This document shows positions 49,194 to 58,482 of a stretch of 64,000 nucleotides of DNA, in pieces. Within the stretch, counting starts at the first letter, position 1; each line of letters opens with the position of its first letter. The stretch is from Pseudofrankia inefficax. Its GTDB lineage: Bacteria; Actinomycetota; Actinomycetes; Frankiales; Frankiaceae. The position numbers and the translations under genes were made by a program. The stretch is from NCBI RefSeq assembly GCF_000166135.1, contig NC_014666.1, positions 2,976,001 through 3,040,000 on the forward strand. The letters run 5' to 3'. The notes under the pieces were generated by a model. The model was not told where the DNA came from. It did not search any database and saw only the letters and a program-made list of their open reading frames with translations.

Positions 49194-51035
49194 TCAGCCG
49201 GCGGCGGCCGGCGGCCGGGTCTGGGCCGGCGCGGCGGTCGCGCCCCGCGCGGCGAGCTCGGCGGCGAGCGCCTGGATGCAGACGGCCAGGTCGTGGTCGG
49301 ACAGCTGGCCCGGCGGCTGGCCACAGCGGGCCGCGGTCGTGGCCGCGGCGCCGGGCGGACCCGTCGCGGCGCCGCCGCCGGCCGGGGTGGCCGGTGCCGC
49401 ACGGCCCTGGCCCCCGATGGTCACCAGCTCCACCGGGATCCGGTTGTGGTAGCTCAACGTGATCTGGTAGACGACGCGGCCCTGCACCTCGACGTAGCCC
49501 TGCCAGATGTCCCCGGACAGCGGGAGGAACTCGACGATCTTACCGCCGGAGCTGACCAGGCCGGGGTCGGCCTGGGACAGGAAGTCGGTGGCGCTGGCGA
49601 CGAACTGGTCGAGGTTGACGACCCGCGGGTCGTTCTGGTCGAGCACGTAGTCGGTCAGCGGGTTGAGCTGACCGGCCGTGACCTCGTCGGCGGGCACGGT
49701 CTCGTAGGCGACGAACTGCTGGGAGTCGCTGCGGCGCGGCACCAGCGGCGTCACCCAGTACAGCCGGCCGTCGTCCGCGCTGCGCAGCAGGTAGTCCGAG
49801 TCGTTGCCGGCCTGGACCGACGACTTGCCGGGCACCAGGCCGAAGCCCTGACGGTTCATCAGCCGGCGGCCTCCGGCCCACTTCACCGTGTCGCGCTGCG
49901 CCTTGACCAGTGAGTCCGGGTAGACCGGACCGGGCAGCTCCCCGGGCCGCACCGTCGGCTGGTAGGCGAACACCGCGCCGCCGGACCGGGAACCCCGCAC
50001 CATGACCACCCCGGCGGCGACCATGACGGTCCGCTGCTTGAAGTGGACCTGCCGCTGCGCGGGCAGCACGATGACCGGCTCCTGGCCGGCGCAGTAGCCC
50101 CAGGCGTCACCACGGTCGAAGACGAGACGCGGGTAACGGTCGTTGAGCAGGTGCATGAGGCTGTTGTCCCGGCTGCCGTCGAAAGCCCGGTCGATCCTGT
50201 GGTCGCCGCGGAAGAGGCACTCGGTCGGCGCGTCGCTGCCGCCGGTCCATTCGACGACGCCGTAGAGCGGGGTCTCCCAGCCCGACCCGTCGCGGATCGC
50301 CGACCAGGCGGCCTTCTGGCCGGTACCGCCCGGGTAGCCGCCGGACAGGTAGGTGAACGTGTCGTCCATCAGCTCGACGTTGCTGCTCGCGCTCGACGAC
50401 CTGGTCATGATGATCTCGGCGCCGGCCAGCGAGCCCGGCCGGGACTGCCAGCCCTTCGGGGGCATCGTGCCCTGGCGAAGACAGGCCGGAACGTCATCTC
50501 CGTGCGGGCCCAACAGGTCGCAGCGGCGCCCGTCGCCGGCCGCGTTTCCGTTCACCAGCGTGTCGATGGCAGCGGGCGGGTTCTTCAGGTCGGGCACGAC
50601 GAAGGTCGTGGACCGCTGGTAGAAGCGGGCCAGATCCTTCTCGTTGTCCCACACCGCGCGGATGAACAGGATCACGCTGAGGACCGCGAGCAGCGCGGCG
50701 AGCGCACCGATCGCCAGCCGGGCCTCGTAGCCGCCGGCCTCGACGGCCGGGAACCGCCTGGCGGGACCGCGGGCCCGGCCAACGCCGGGCCGCCGCGCCG
50801 GCACTCGCGACGAGACGATGACAATCGTGCCGAGGGCGCCGACCAGGAGGTAGAACCACCGCTGGCCGGCGTCGACGACGAACCAGGCGTCGAACCAGCG
50901 CCACGTGCCCAGGCGCAGGTCGCCGTAGCCCTCGAACACCACGTTCACGAAGAACAGCCAGATCGCGAATCCGGCCGGCAGCCAGAGCCACCACACGAGC
51001 AGCGGGATGGCGAGCCGCCGGCCCCTCGACCTCAT
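49194..51035 (-). CDS. Large membrane protein of unknown function
   Basis: 613 residues from ATG 51035. Three N-terminal transmembrane helices (LLVWWLWLPAGFAIWLFFV, about 10-30; RWFYLLVGALGTIVIV, about 62-80; and LAIGALAALLAVLSVILFIR, about 110-132) are followed by about 470 residues outside the cytoplasm with isolated Cys (RRCDLLGPHGDDVPACLRQG) and a Pro/Ala-rich end. I recognise no family. It is divergent from the YegI-like protein with 126 bases between, and both have large external parts, so they may act together. The frame is also open upstream to 52535 but that part is the antisense of the neighbour. Confidence 0.75.
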   Translation of the reverse strand: MRSRGRRLAIPLLVWWLWLPAGFAIWLFFVNVVFEGYGDLRLGTWRWFDAWFVVDAGQRWFYLLVGALGTIVIVSSRVPARRPGVGRARGPARRFPAVEAGGYEARLAIGALAALLAVLSVILFIRAVWDNEKDLARFYQRSTTFVVPDLKNPPAAIDTLVNGNAAGDGRRCDLLGPHGDDVPACLRQGTMPPKGWQSRPGSLAGAEIIMTRSSSASSNVELMDDTFTYLSGGYPGGTGQKAAWSAIRDGSGWETPLYGVVEWTGGSDAPTECLFRGDHRIDRAFDGSRDNSLMHLLNDRYPRLVFDRGDAWGYCAGQEPVIVLPAQRQVHFKQRTVMVAAGVVMVRGSRSGGAVFAYQPTVRPGELPGPVYPDSLVKAQRDTVKWAGGRRLMNRQGFGLVPGKSSVQAGNDSDYLLRSADDGRLYWVTPLVPRRSDSQQFVAYETVPADEVTAGQLNPLTDYVLDQNDPRVVNLDQFVASATDFLSQADPGLVSSGGKIVEFLPLSGDIWQGYVEVQGRVVYQITLSYHNRIPVELVTIGGQGRAAPATPAGGGAATGPPGAAATTAARCGQPPGQLSDHDLAVCIQALAAELAARGATAAPAQTRPPAAAG

Positions 51036-51161
51036 GCGCTGATCATTCCGGCAATCGGCGCGATCACGGGATGAGTTTTGCGGAGTCCTTACATTCCGCC
51101 CTTGCCCGTCGTAGCGCCCCCCGCGTGTGGGATGCTGGTCGAGCGCGCTTGAGGGGATTCG

Positions 51162-53237
51162 ATGGGCGACGGGCGGGACTCGGTTGATCTGGCCGATCTT
51201 TTCGGCCTTGATGGCGGTCGCGTACATATCGGCCGTCCGTTCGGCGACGCCGGCCAGGGCCGGCTGTACGCGCGGGAGGGGCATCCCGGGACGGCGGTAA
51301 AGCTCTTCAGCCCCGCCTTCCTTTTCCGGTCGGCGACGGACCTGCGCGCGAAGCTCACCTGGATGATCGGCCATCCGCCCGCGGACGTCGCCGGGCGGTA
51401 CCGGTTCGCCTGGCCGCGCGAGCTGGTCGTCGACCGGACCGGCGCGCTCGCCGGCTACACGATGCCCGGACCGGCCGACGGGGCCGAGCTGCGGGCCCTG
51501 TTCGTCCGGGGCCGCCAGCAGCCCGCCGAGGCCCGGCTGCCGGACTGGCTCGTCGGCCCGCCCGCGCGGCGGCTGGACCGGGCCGACCGGCCGCGGGTCG
51601 CCGGCGACTGGCGGCTGCTGACGCGGGCGGCCGCGAACCTGGCCGCGGCGACGGCCGCGCTGCACGAGCTCGGCTACGTGGTCGGCGACTTCCACGACGG
51701 CCTGGTCCGGGTGGGCTCCACTGGCACGATCACCCTCGTCGACTGCGACGCGATGCAGGTGACCGTCCCGGGTCCGCAGCACCCCACCGGCCCCCTGGAA
51801 GCGACCGGGCCGCAGGACGTCGCCGGGCCGCGGAACACCACCGCGGCGCGGGGCGTCATCGGGCCGCGGGACGTCGCGGCGCCGTGGGAGGCTTCCGGGC
51901 CGAGCGGCGCGCAGGTGTACCGGGCGCCGGTGGGCCGGCCCGAGTTCACGCCGTCCGAGCTGCTCGCCGAGCGCGGGCGGCCGCTGGGCCCGGGCGCCGA
52001 CGACTACGCCCTGGCGGTCCACTGCTTCGCTCTGCTGCTCGGCGGCCACCGGCCCTACACCGGGACCTGGCGGGCCGGCGGCGACGAGCCCTCCCCGCTG
52101 GGCCTGGCCCGGCTCGGGCTCCACGCGCTGGCCGGCGGCGGACGGCTCGACCCACCGCCCGGCATGCCGCCCGCCGACGTGCTGCCCATCGAGCTGCTGG
52201 CCCTGTTCGAGCGTGGCTTCGGCCTCGGCGCCGGGGTGCGCCAGCCGCGGCCCACGGCCGTCGAGTGGCGTGACGCGCTGCGCGGGCTGGCGGGCGACCT
52301 GCGGACCTGCGCCCGGACGCAGACCCATCACTACCGTCCAGGCCTCGACGCCTGCCCGTGGTGCGCCCGGGACGACCAGGCCCGGTCCCGCGCCGCCGCG
52401 CTGGTGCCGGCAGCCCTGCCGACAGCGCCGCCGAGCCCGTCGCGGACGGTCGTGACACCGCCTCGGGCCGTGCGCCCGCCGGCGGCGATCCCGGCCCGTA
52501 CCGCCGGTTCGGCCCGCGCGCCGGGCCCTCGGCACCGGACACCCCCGCGGGCCGAGCCCCGGCGGTGGGTCGGCAAGCTGGGCGCGGCCGTGCTGTGCCT
52601 GCTGGGCGCGGCGCTGATGGCGCTCACCATCTTCGGCGCCGTCGATCAGCCGTCGGCCACCGACCAGGCGCGCCAGGACACCGGCGGCCCGGCCCCCGGC
52701 AGCGCGGCCGCGGCGATCGCCGCCTCGGCGCGGCCGTCGTCCGGCCGGCCGGCCGGCGCCACCGCGCCGCCTGGCCAGGCGGCGAGCGGCCCGACGGCGA
52801 GCCAGCCGGCGGCGCTGTGGCCGTGGCTGGGCCGCTGGCAGAGCGTCGCCAGCTCACCGCTGCCGGGCTTCGGCCTGCGGATCGACGATCAGGGCGAGAC
52901 GGGCGGCCAGGAGGAGATCACGGCGACCGAGACGTCCGGGACCTGCCCGGTCCGCTACCACGGCACGGTCCACACCCGGCTGGACGGGCCGATCTCGACC
53001 TGGCCGCTGGACGCCTCGGTGCGTCTCACGCTCGATGCGGTCCTGCCCGCCGGGCAGGACCCGAAGGGCTGCGCGCTGCTGCCCGACCCGGCGTTCTACG
53101 CCGCCGGCACCGGCGGCGAGCTGACCAGTCCCGGCGTCATCCAGTTCCAGGTGATCGGCGCGATCGACGACTTGGCCCAGGCCCGGGTGATCGTGCACCC
53201 GGGCGAGCCGGTCGCCCTGATACTGCAGCGCGTGTAG
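51162..53237 (+). CDS. YegI-like divergent protein kinase with membrane anchor
   Basis: 691 residues. The N-terminal lobe has Lys47 in TAVKLF; the catalytic loop is GDFHDGLVRV (about 175-184) instead of HRDxxxxN, and the metal-binding motif is LVDCDAMQV (Asp196) instead of DFG, as in YegI-type kinases. The activation segment carries an insertion (about 203-250) of repeated GP(Q/R)(D/N)V units before the conserved YRAPVGRPEFTPSEL. A CPWC (about 398-401) with nearby His may bind zinc. One transmembrane helix (about 471-494), then about 190 external residues with a Pro/Ala stalk and a folded end. ATG 51162. It overlaps the sigma-factor gene by 101 bases at its end. Confidence 0.8.
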   Translation: MGDGRDSVDLADLFGLDGGRVHIGRPFGDAGQGRLYAREGHPGTAVKLFSPAFLFRSATDLRAKLTWMIGHPPADVAGRYRFAWPRELVVDRTGALAGYTMPGPADGAELRALFVRGRQQPAEARLPDWLVGPPARRLDRADRPRVAGDWRLLTRAAANLAAATAALHELGYVVGDFHDGLVRVGSTGTITLVDCDAMQVTVPGPQHPTGPLEATGPQDVAGPRNTTAARGVIGPRDVAAPWEASGPSGAQVYRAPVGRPEFTPSELLAERGRPLGPGADDYALAVHCFALLLGGHRPYTGTWRAGGDEPSPLGLARLGLHALAGGGRLDPPPGMPPADVLPIELLALFERGFGLGAGVRQPRPTAVEWRDALRGLAGDLRTCARTQTHHYRPGLDACPWCARDDQARSRAAALVPAALPTAPPSPSRTVVTPPRAVRPPAAIPARTAGSARAPGPRHRTPPRAEPRRWVGKLGAAVLCLLGAALMALTIFGAVDQPSATDQARQDTGGPAPGSAAAAIAASARPSSGRPAGATAPPGQAASGPTASQPAALWPWLGRWQSVASSPLPGFGLRIDDQGETGGQEEITATETSGTCPVRYHGTVHTRLDGPISTWPLDASVRLTLDAVLPAGQDPKGCALLPDPAFYAAGTGGELTSPGVIQFQVIGAIDDLAQARVIVHPGEPVALILQRV

Positions 53238-54507
53238 GACCCTCGCCTGGCCGCTCGGCCTGCTCAGCGGCCTTGGCGAGCAGATAACGGCGTTCCGGCT
53301 CGCTCGCCGTGCGCTCGGCCGCCGCGCGGAAGTCCGCGCCGGCGCCGTCGCGGTCGCCGGTCTGCTCTCGCAGGTGGGCGCGGACGGCGAGCAACCGGTG
53401 GTGGGCCGCCAGCCGCCCTGTGGCCAACTCGTCGACGGCCGCCAGGGCCGCCGCCGCGCCGCGGACCTGGCTGAGCACCACCGCCCGGTTCAGCGCGACC
53501 ATCGGGTTCGGCGCGATCCGTTCCAAGAGGTCGTAGAGGCCCAGGATCTGCGGCCAGTCGGTGGCGTCGGTGTCGGCGGCCTCGGCGTGCACGGCGGCGA
53601 TCGCGGCCTGCACCTGGTAGGCGCCGACCGGGCCGACGGGCAGCGCCCGCTCCACCAGCGCGAGGCCCTCGGAGATCAGCTCCCGGTCCCAGCGGGACCG
53701 GTCCTGCTCGGCGAGCGGCACCAGCCGGCCGTCGGGGCCGGCCCGCGCGGGGCGGCGCGCGTCCGTCAGCAGCATCAGCGCCAGCAGGCCCAGCACCTCG
53801 GAGTGGGCCGGCGCGCCGACGGGCAGCAGCCGGGCCAGCCAGCGGGTCAGCCGGATCGCCTCGTCGGACAGGGCCGGGGCGGTGAGGTCGGCGCCGGAGC
53901 TGACCGTGTAGCCCTCGTTGAAGATCAGGTACAGGACGTGCAGGACGGCGCGCAGCCGGGCGTCGTACTCGGCGCCGGCGGCCGGCAGCCGGAACTCGGC
54001 GCCGGCGGCGCGCACGCCCTGCTTCGCCCGGCTGATCCGCTGCGCCATCGTCGCCTCGGGGACGAGGAACGCGGCCGCGACCTGCGCCGTCGTCAGGCCG
54101 CCGACCGCCCGCAGCGTCAGCGCCACCTGGCTGGCTCCCGACAGCGCCGGATGGCAGCACAGGAACAGCAGCCGCAGCGAGTCGTCCTGGTCGGCCGGCC
54201 GGTCCGCGTCCGCCGCGGCGGCGAGCAGCTCTCCCGCGGGCGTGGTCAGCGCGACCCCCTCCTCGCGGCGCCGGCGGGCGGACTCGGCCCGGATCGCGTC
54301 GATCACCCGCCGGCCGGCCACCGCCGCGAGCCAGCCGTGCGGGCTGTCCGGGACGCCGTCGGCCGGCCAGCGGGACGCCGCCGCGATCAGGGCCTCCTGG
54401 ACGGCGTCCTCGCACAGCTCGAACTGGGTCGGGTAGCGGCGCAGCAGCCCGCCGAGGACCCGCGGCGCCAGCTCGCGCAGCAGGTCCTCGACGTGGCGGC
54501 CGTCCAT
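53137..54507 (-). CDS. ECF42-group sigma factor with C-terminal TPR-like domain
   Basis: 456 residues. Sigma region 2 (LLRRYPTQFELCEDAVQEAL, WLAAVAGRRVIDAIRAES) and region 4 (LTLRAVGGLTTAQVAAAFLV, ATMAQRISRAKQGVRA) occupy the first 190 residues. The rest is the ECF42-type extension (RLRAVLHVLYLIFNEGYTVS, then YQVQAAIAAVHAEA and TPR-like helices). ECF42 genes are paired with a YciI/DGPF gene, here directly upstream with a 3-base gap. They lack a normal anti-sigma factor; the C-terminal domain itself is thought to control activity. The C-terminus is Pro/Arg-rich and overlaps the kinase-like gene tail-to-tail by 101 bases. Confidence 0.92.
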   Translation of the reverse strand: MDGRHVEDLLRELAPRVLGGLLRRYPTQFELCEDAVQEALIAAASRWPADGVPDSPHGWLAAVAGRRVIDAIRAESARRRREEGVALTTPAGELLAAAADADRPADQDDSLRLLFLCCHPALSGASQVALTLRAVGGLTTAQVAAAFLVPEATMAQRISRAKQGVRAAGAEFRLPAAGAEYDARLRAVLHVLYLIFNEGYTVSSGADLTAPALSDEAIRLTRWLARLLPVGAPAHSEVLGLLALMLLTDARRPARAGPDGRLVPLAEQDRSRWDRELISEGLALVERALPVGPVGAYQVQAAIAAVHAEAADTDATDWPQILGLYDLLERIAPNPMVALNRAVVLSQVRGAAAALAAVDELATGRLAAHHRLLAVRAHLREQTGDRDGAGADFRAAAERTASEPERRYLLAKAAEQAERPGEGPTRAAVSGRPARPGARSPGPGPSRRSRRSPGTG

Positions 54508-54510
54508 CGG

Positions 54511-54879
54511 CTACGACCGCTGGGGCGCCGGCGACTCGTGGGGGAGCGGGACCAGCTCGACGGCCTCGTGCGAGGCCCACGGCAGGTCGGCCGCGATCTC
54601 GATCGCCCGAGCCTCGTCGGCGACGTCGAGGATGTAGAAGCTCCCCATGAACTCCTTGGTCTCCAGGTAGGGGCCGTCGGTGATGGCCGGCACCCCGTCG
54701 CGGACCCGGATGACCTTCACGTCGGCCTCGGTCCCGGACCCGTACGCGCCGATGAGCTCGCCGGAGTCGAAGTACTTGCGGTTGAAGGCCTCCTGCGCGG
54801 CGATCGCGGCCGGCCACTCCTCCGGCGGGATCGCCTCCCAGGTCTCGGCGCTTCCGTAGATCGTCACCAGGTACTTCAT
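54511..54879 (-). CDS. YciI-family (DGPF) protein, partner of the ECF42 sigma factor
   Basis: 122 residues with the ferredoxin-like YciI fold: MKYLVTIYGSAETWEAIPPE, then VPAITDGPYLETKEFMGSFY (the DGP motif of the family) and YILDVADEARAIEIAADLPW. Upstream of the sigma gene by three bases, so they form one operon. DGPF proteins are the conserved partners of ECF42 sigma factors; their biochemical role is not known, though they are suspected of sensing a small molecule. ATG 54879. Confidence 0.92.
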   Translation of the reverse strand: MKYLVTIYGSAETWEAIPPEEWPAAIAAQEAFNRKYFDSGELIGAYGSGTEADVKVIRVRDGVPAITDGPYLETKEFMGSFYILDVADEARAIEIAADLPWASHEAVELVPLPHESPAPQRS

Positions 54880-54982
54880 GGCCGGAACTCCTGCCGTCTC
54901 GGGCGCCGCCTCCCGGCGCCGACACCGCTGGGTCGAGGCCGCGTCCCCATTCTCTACGCCTCGACCGGCAGAGTGACACGGG

Positions 54983-55690
54983 TCACGTCTCGCTGGCCTT
55001 GGTCTCGCCGGCTGTGGTCTGCCCGGTGGCGGCCTCCCAACCGGCCAGCCGGCTGGTGCGGCGCCTGCGCCCGACGAGGCGGCGGCCAGGACCGGTGGTC
55101 ACCAGCAGCCAGGCGGGCCGGCCGCGCCGGAACATCCGGCCAGGAATCAACGCGTACTCGCCCCGCAGGGCGCCCCCGACGACGGAGAGCACCGCGGACG
55201 GGGGCAGCCGCGGGAACTCGTACTCGCCGAGAGCGACCCAGACCTCACGACGCCACGGATAGACGGCTACCACCAGGTTCGGGCCGTCCCGCCTCGCCAC
55301 GGCCACGGCCCGGTGGCCGCCGATCGTCCGCGTCGAGATCACGGCGTCGCTCGTCGCGAGCTCGGCCTCGAGAAGGCCGGCGAGCGAGTGCCACGTCTCG
55401 CCCAGGCAGGCGTCGGTGAACTCCACGTTCAGCCTGGTCACGGTCGCCAACAGCGTCGAGGACACCAGAAGGGACCCGGCCAGGAGACCGACCGGTACCG
55501 CGAGGTAGGTGTCGGGTCGCCGCAGGCCGAACCCGACGAGGGCGCAGGCCAGATAGACGCCGAGGGCTAGCAGGGCACGGAGACGGAGGCCCCGGTCTGC
55601 CCGCAACGCCGCCGCCACCGTCCGCGCCGGCACGGTCTTGGCCACCTCGCGCCGCCACCGGTCCGCGACCCAGCTCCCCGGCCTGTTCAC
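54983..55690 (-). CDS. Membrane protein with two helices, coupled to M48 peptidase
   Basis: 235 residues from GTG 55690. Two adjacent membrane helices (ALLALGVYLACALVGFGLRR and YLAVPVGLLAGSLLVSSTLL, about 38-80) are followed by a cytosolic domain of about 150 residues (LNVEFTDACLGETWHSLAGL, AVISTRTIGGHRAVAVARRD, GALRGEYALIPGRMF). I recognise no family. Its start overlaps the M48 gene's stop as GTGA (55687-55690), so it is made together with the peptidase, probably as its partner or substrate adaptor. Confidence 0.7.
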   Translation of the reverse strand: MNRPGSWVADRWRREVAKTVPARTVAAALRADRGLRLRALLALGVYLACALVGFGLRRPDTYLAVPVGLLAGSLLVSSTLLATVTRLNVEFTDACLGETWHSLAGLLEAELATSDAVISTRTIGGHRAVAVARRDGPNLVVAVYPWRREVWVALGEYEFPRLPPSAVLSVVGGALRGEYALIPGRMFRRGRPAWLLVTTGPGRRLVGRRRRTSRLAGWEAATGQTTAGETKASET

Positions 55691-57291
55691 GGGCAGCTCG
55701 CGGCCAGCAGCGCCCGCAGGTCGGTCGCGTCGGCCCGCTCCAGCGCCTCGGTGACCGCGTCGACGGCGCTGAAGGCCTCGCCGGCCGGGTCGAGGACGAC
55801 GGTGGCACACCAGCGGCTGGCGCGGGGCCAGCCGGCGGCGCGTAACTCGGCGGCGACGAGCTGGCCGAGGAAGCCGGCGACGACGGCCCGGGCGACGGCC
55901 GGCCGGGACGGCCCGGGGACCCGCCGACGCAGGGACCGCTCGATCCGCGCGGCCAGCTCCGGCCAGTGGCCGTCGGAGATCGTGCCCAGTGCCGTGTCGA
56001 GCCGAGCGAGTGGCTCCGATTCGGCAGACCCGCCCTGGGCCGCCGGGAGCCGGGCGGACATCGCGCGCAGGGCGTGGGCAAGCTGGCGGCGCAGGCCGTC
56101 CAGGGGCGGGTCGAAGCGCTCCGGGGGCTGATCGAGGACGCGAGCCTCGGCCGGCTCCCGGCGTCTCCGGCCCTTGGCGCCGGACCGCGCACGCGAAGCC
56201 CACGCCCGCAGCGTCGTCCCGTTGTACAGGGTCAAGGGCCGGTTCGGCTCGGGGACGGTGGACAGTGGCGACGGCGGCTCGGCTGGCAATGATGACGAGG
56301 CAAGCGTGGCTATTCGGGCTGGTGTCGGCGGATGTCCGCTCAGCCCGGCCGGCACCACCGCCGCGGCGAGCAGATCCTCGACCTCGGCGACCGACTCCAC
56401 CCGCCGCAGCGCGATCGGGTCGGTGAGCACCGCGGCGACCGCCAAATACAGATCCACCGGGTAGGTGTGGCTCTTCGCCAGCACGTCGACCCACTCCGGT
56501 ACGTAGCTTCCGAACACGGAGTCGAGCAGCCGCCAGACAGCCAGAACCTCACGCACAGCGCGCGTACCGGCGACGCTGGCCGCCGTCGCGTCGGCGTCGA
56601 GCTCGACCCGCCAGGACCAGGGCTGGGTGGCCCGCAGCAGCGGCCCACAGACGGACCAGGCTGGGCGCCACGGGCGTCCGATGCTCGCGACGAGGCCGTC
56701 CCTGGCCCGGCAAAGTCTTCCGCCGCGGCGATCGGCGAAGGTCGACCCGTCATTCGACACGTGAGCGAGCTCGTGCGCGACGAGCGCCGCCAACTGCCCG
56801 GTGGTCAGCCGCTCCAGCAACGGCAGTCCGAGAACGAGCGCGTGACCGGATCGCCGGTGTGGTGACCGCCACGACCGGGGCGGCTGGCAGACCATCGCCT
56901 CCGGGGTCGGGACGACGTGAACCAGGACGGGCCCGCTGATGCCGAGCCGGTTGGCCACCTCGCACACGAGCGCGTGAAGGTCCGGCTCCTCGGCGGCGGA
57001 CACCGCCCGGCCCGGAACAGACCGCCCCCGCACGATCGCCGCGACGGGATAGGCGCTCCAGATGAGCAGCGCGTGCGTTCCCGGCACGAGGCACCCGACG
57101 ACCACCACGGCCGCCAGCCAGACGCTCCACGGCAGCCAGGGCAGAATCGTCATCGCCGCGACCAAGGCCCATTCCACCGGGGCTGGCCACCGGCCGTCAC
57201 CGTGCCGCCGAGACCCGGCGGCCGGCGTTGCGAAGGGCGCCTCGACGCCCACGACCCGCGGCTGGGCGGAGCGCTCGGAGCTGGTCGACAC
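55687..57291 (-). CDS. M48-family membrane zinc metallopeptidase
   Basis: 534 residues from GTG 57291, chosen for the GGAGG six bases upstream. Two N-terminal membrane helices (EWALVAAMTILPWLPWSVWL with the following VVVVGCLVPGTHALLIWSAY), then SGPVLVHVVPTP, LVLGLPLLERLTTGQLAALV and the zinc site AHELAH (HExxH); the third ligand Glu is in WRVELDADATAASVAGTRA. The C-terminal 200 residues are a helical domain seen only in actinobacterial relatives. Substrate unknown; the coupled membrane protein downstream is a likely partner. Confidence 0.85.
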   Translation of the reverse strand: MSTSSERSAQPRVVGVEAPFATPAAGSRRHGDGRWPAPVEWALVAAMTILPWLPWSVWLAAVVVVGCLVPGTHALLIWSAYPVAAIVRGRSVPGRAVSAAEEPDLHALVCEVANRLGISGPVLVHVVPTPEAMVCQPPRSWRSPHRRSGHALVLGLPLLERLTTGQLAALVAHELAHVSNDGSTFADRRGGRLCRARDGLVASIGRPWRPAWSVCGPLLRATQPWSWRVELDADATAASVAGTRAVREVLAVWRLLDSVFGSYVPEWVDVLAKSHTYPVDLYLAVAAVLTDPIALRRVESVAEVEDLLAAAVVPAGLSGHPPTPARIATLASSSLPAEPPSPLSTVPEPNRPLTLYNGTTLRAWASRARSGAKGRRRREPAEARVLDQPPERFDPPLDGLRRQLAHALRAMSARLPAAQGGSAESEPLARLDTALGTISDGHWPELAARIERSLRRRVPGPSRPAVARAVVAGFLGQLVAAELRAAGWPRASRWCATVVLDPAGEAFSAVDAVTEALERADATDLRALLAASCP

Positions 57292-57770
57292 CGGGCGCCT
57301 CCGTGGGCAGGCCGAACAGGACGCCGACCAGGCTTCCCGGCACACCGATCCAGGACGATAGGCGCCGGGACGATCTCGCGCAATACGCAGAACTGCCGAC
57401 CTACCAGTACCTTCTCGCGGTGCCGGCCCTTGCCGATCCATAACCGTCGCCTGGCACCGGGGCCGTCGTGGGAGGGCTTGGGCCCTGCTGGGCCTGGTCG
57501 GGGCTTGGACGGGGCGCGGGTGGTTGGGCGCCGTCCACAGGAGGGCGGAAACAGCGGTCAGCGCGTTTCGGTTGGCCTGGGAAGGCGGTGTGTGTCCCGG
57601 GTGGCGCGGCCGCGGGCTAGCGTCATGGCCGGACATCGGCTCGGCTGGCGCGGCGACGGTTCTCCGGGCTCGACCAGGCCCGGCGCCGTCCCGAACGCAG
57701 GGTGCCCGGGATGCCGGGGGTGGCCGGGACACCGGATGTCCTCCGGCACGGCGGGATGGAGGCGGGCGGT
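57292..57770. other. Intergenic region upstream of M48 and nitroreductase genes
   Basis: About 480 bases between divergent genes. It contains a degenerate half of the dispersed palindrome (57533-57560, 22 of 28 bases like the right arm of copy D) but no convincing second arm. No gene seen; short ORFs lack family resemblance. Confidence 0.45.
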
Positions 57771-58463
57771 ATGGAGCTGCGCGAGGCGATGCGCACGGCC
57801 GGCGCGGTACGCAGGTTCACCGACACCCCGGTGCCCGACGAGGTGCTGGCGCGGGTGCTCGACGACGCCCGGTTCGCCCCGTCGGGCGGCAACGCCCAGC
57901 CGTGGACGGTGCTCGTCCTGCGTGACCCGGAGATCCGCCGGCAGGTGCGCGACCTGGCGGTGCTGGGCTGGCGCGAGTACACGGCGCAGGCCAAGGCCGG
58001 CGTCCGGCCGTTCGCGCCGGGGCCGGACGGGCGCTGGCGCGGAGCGGCCGTCGACCTCGACGAGGCCGCGGCGACGCCCGCGCCGATGTCGTTCGTCGAC
58101 GAGCTCGACGAGGCGCCCGTCCTGCTGGTGCTGGTCGCCCGGCTCACCGCGCTGGCCGTGATGGACATCGAGCTGGAGCGGACGAGCATCGTCGGCGGTG
58201 GCTCGATCTACCCGTTCGCCCAGAACATCCTGCTCGCCGCCCGGGGCGAGGGCCTGGGCGGGACGATGACGACGTTCCTGGTCCGGCGTGAGCCGGTGGC
58301 CGCCACGCTGCTCGGGATCCCGGCCGACCACGCCATCGCCGGCGTCCTCGCTCTCGGCTACCCACAGCACCGGGCGACGAAGCTCCGGCGCCGGTCGGTG
58401 GCCGAGTTCGCCCACGTGGACACCTTCGACGGCCCGCCGTTCCCGGCCCCGTCCGAGGACTGA
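57771..58463 (+). CDS. Nitroreductase-family flavoprotein
   Basis: 230 residues, FMN-dependent NAD(P)H oxidoreductase fold. Signature: MELREAMRTAGAVRRFTDTP followed by VPDEVLARVLDDARFAPSGG and NAQPWTVLVL (FMN phosphate and ring contacts); later SIYPFAQNILLAARGEGLGG and LGIPADHAIAGVLALGYP. Distinct relatives reduce nitroaromatics, enones or act as dehalogenases; the actual substrate is unknown. ATG 57771 has GGAGG upstream; the longer frame from 57702 adds only a Gly/Met-rich leader. Confidence 0.87.
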   Translation: MELREAMRTAGAVRRFTDTPVPDEVLARVLDDARFAPSGGNAQPWTVLVLRDPEIRRQVRDLAVLGWREYTAQAKAGVRPFAPGPDGRWRGAAVDLDEAAATPAPMSFVDELDEAPVLLVLVARLTALAVMDIELERTSIVGGGSIYPFAQNILLAARGEGLGGTMTTFLVRREPVAATLLGIPADHAIAGVLALGYPQHRATKLRRRSVAEFAHVDTFDGPPFPAPSED

Positions 58464-58482
58464 GAACAGGACTGAGGACCAT

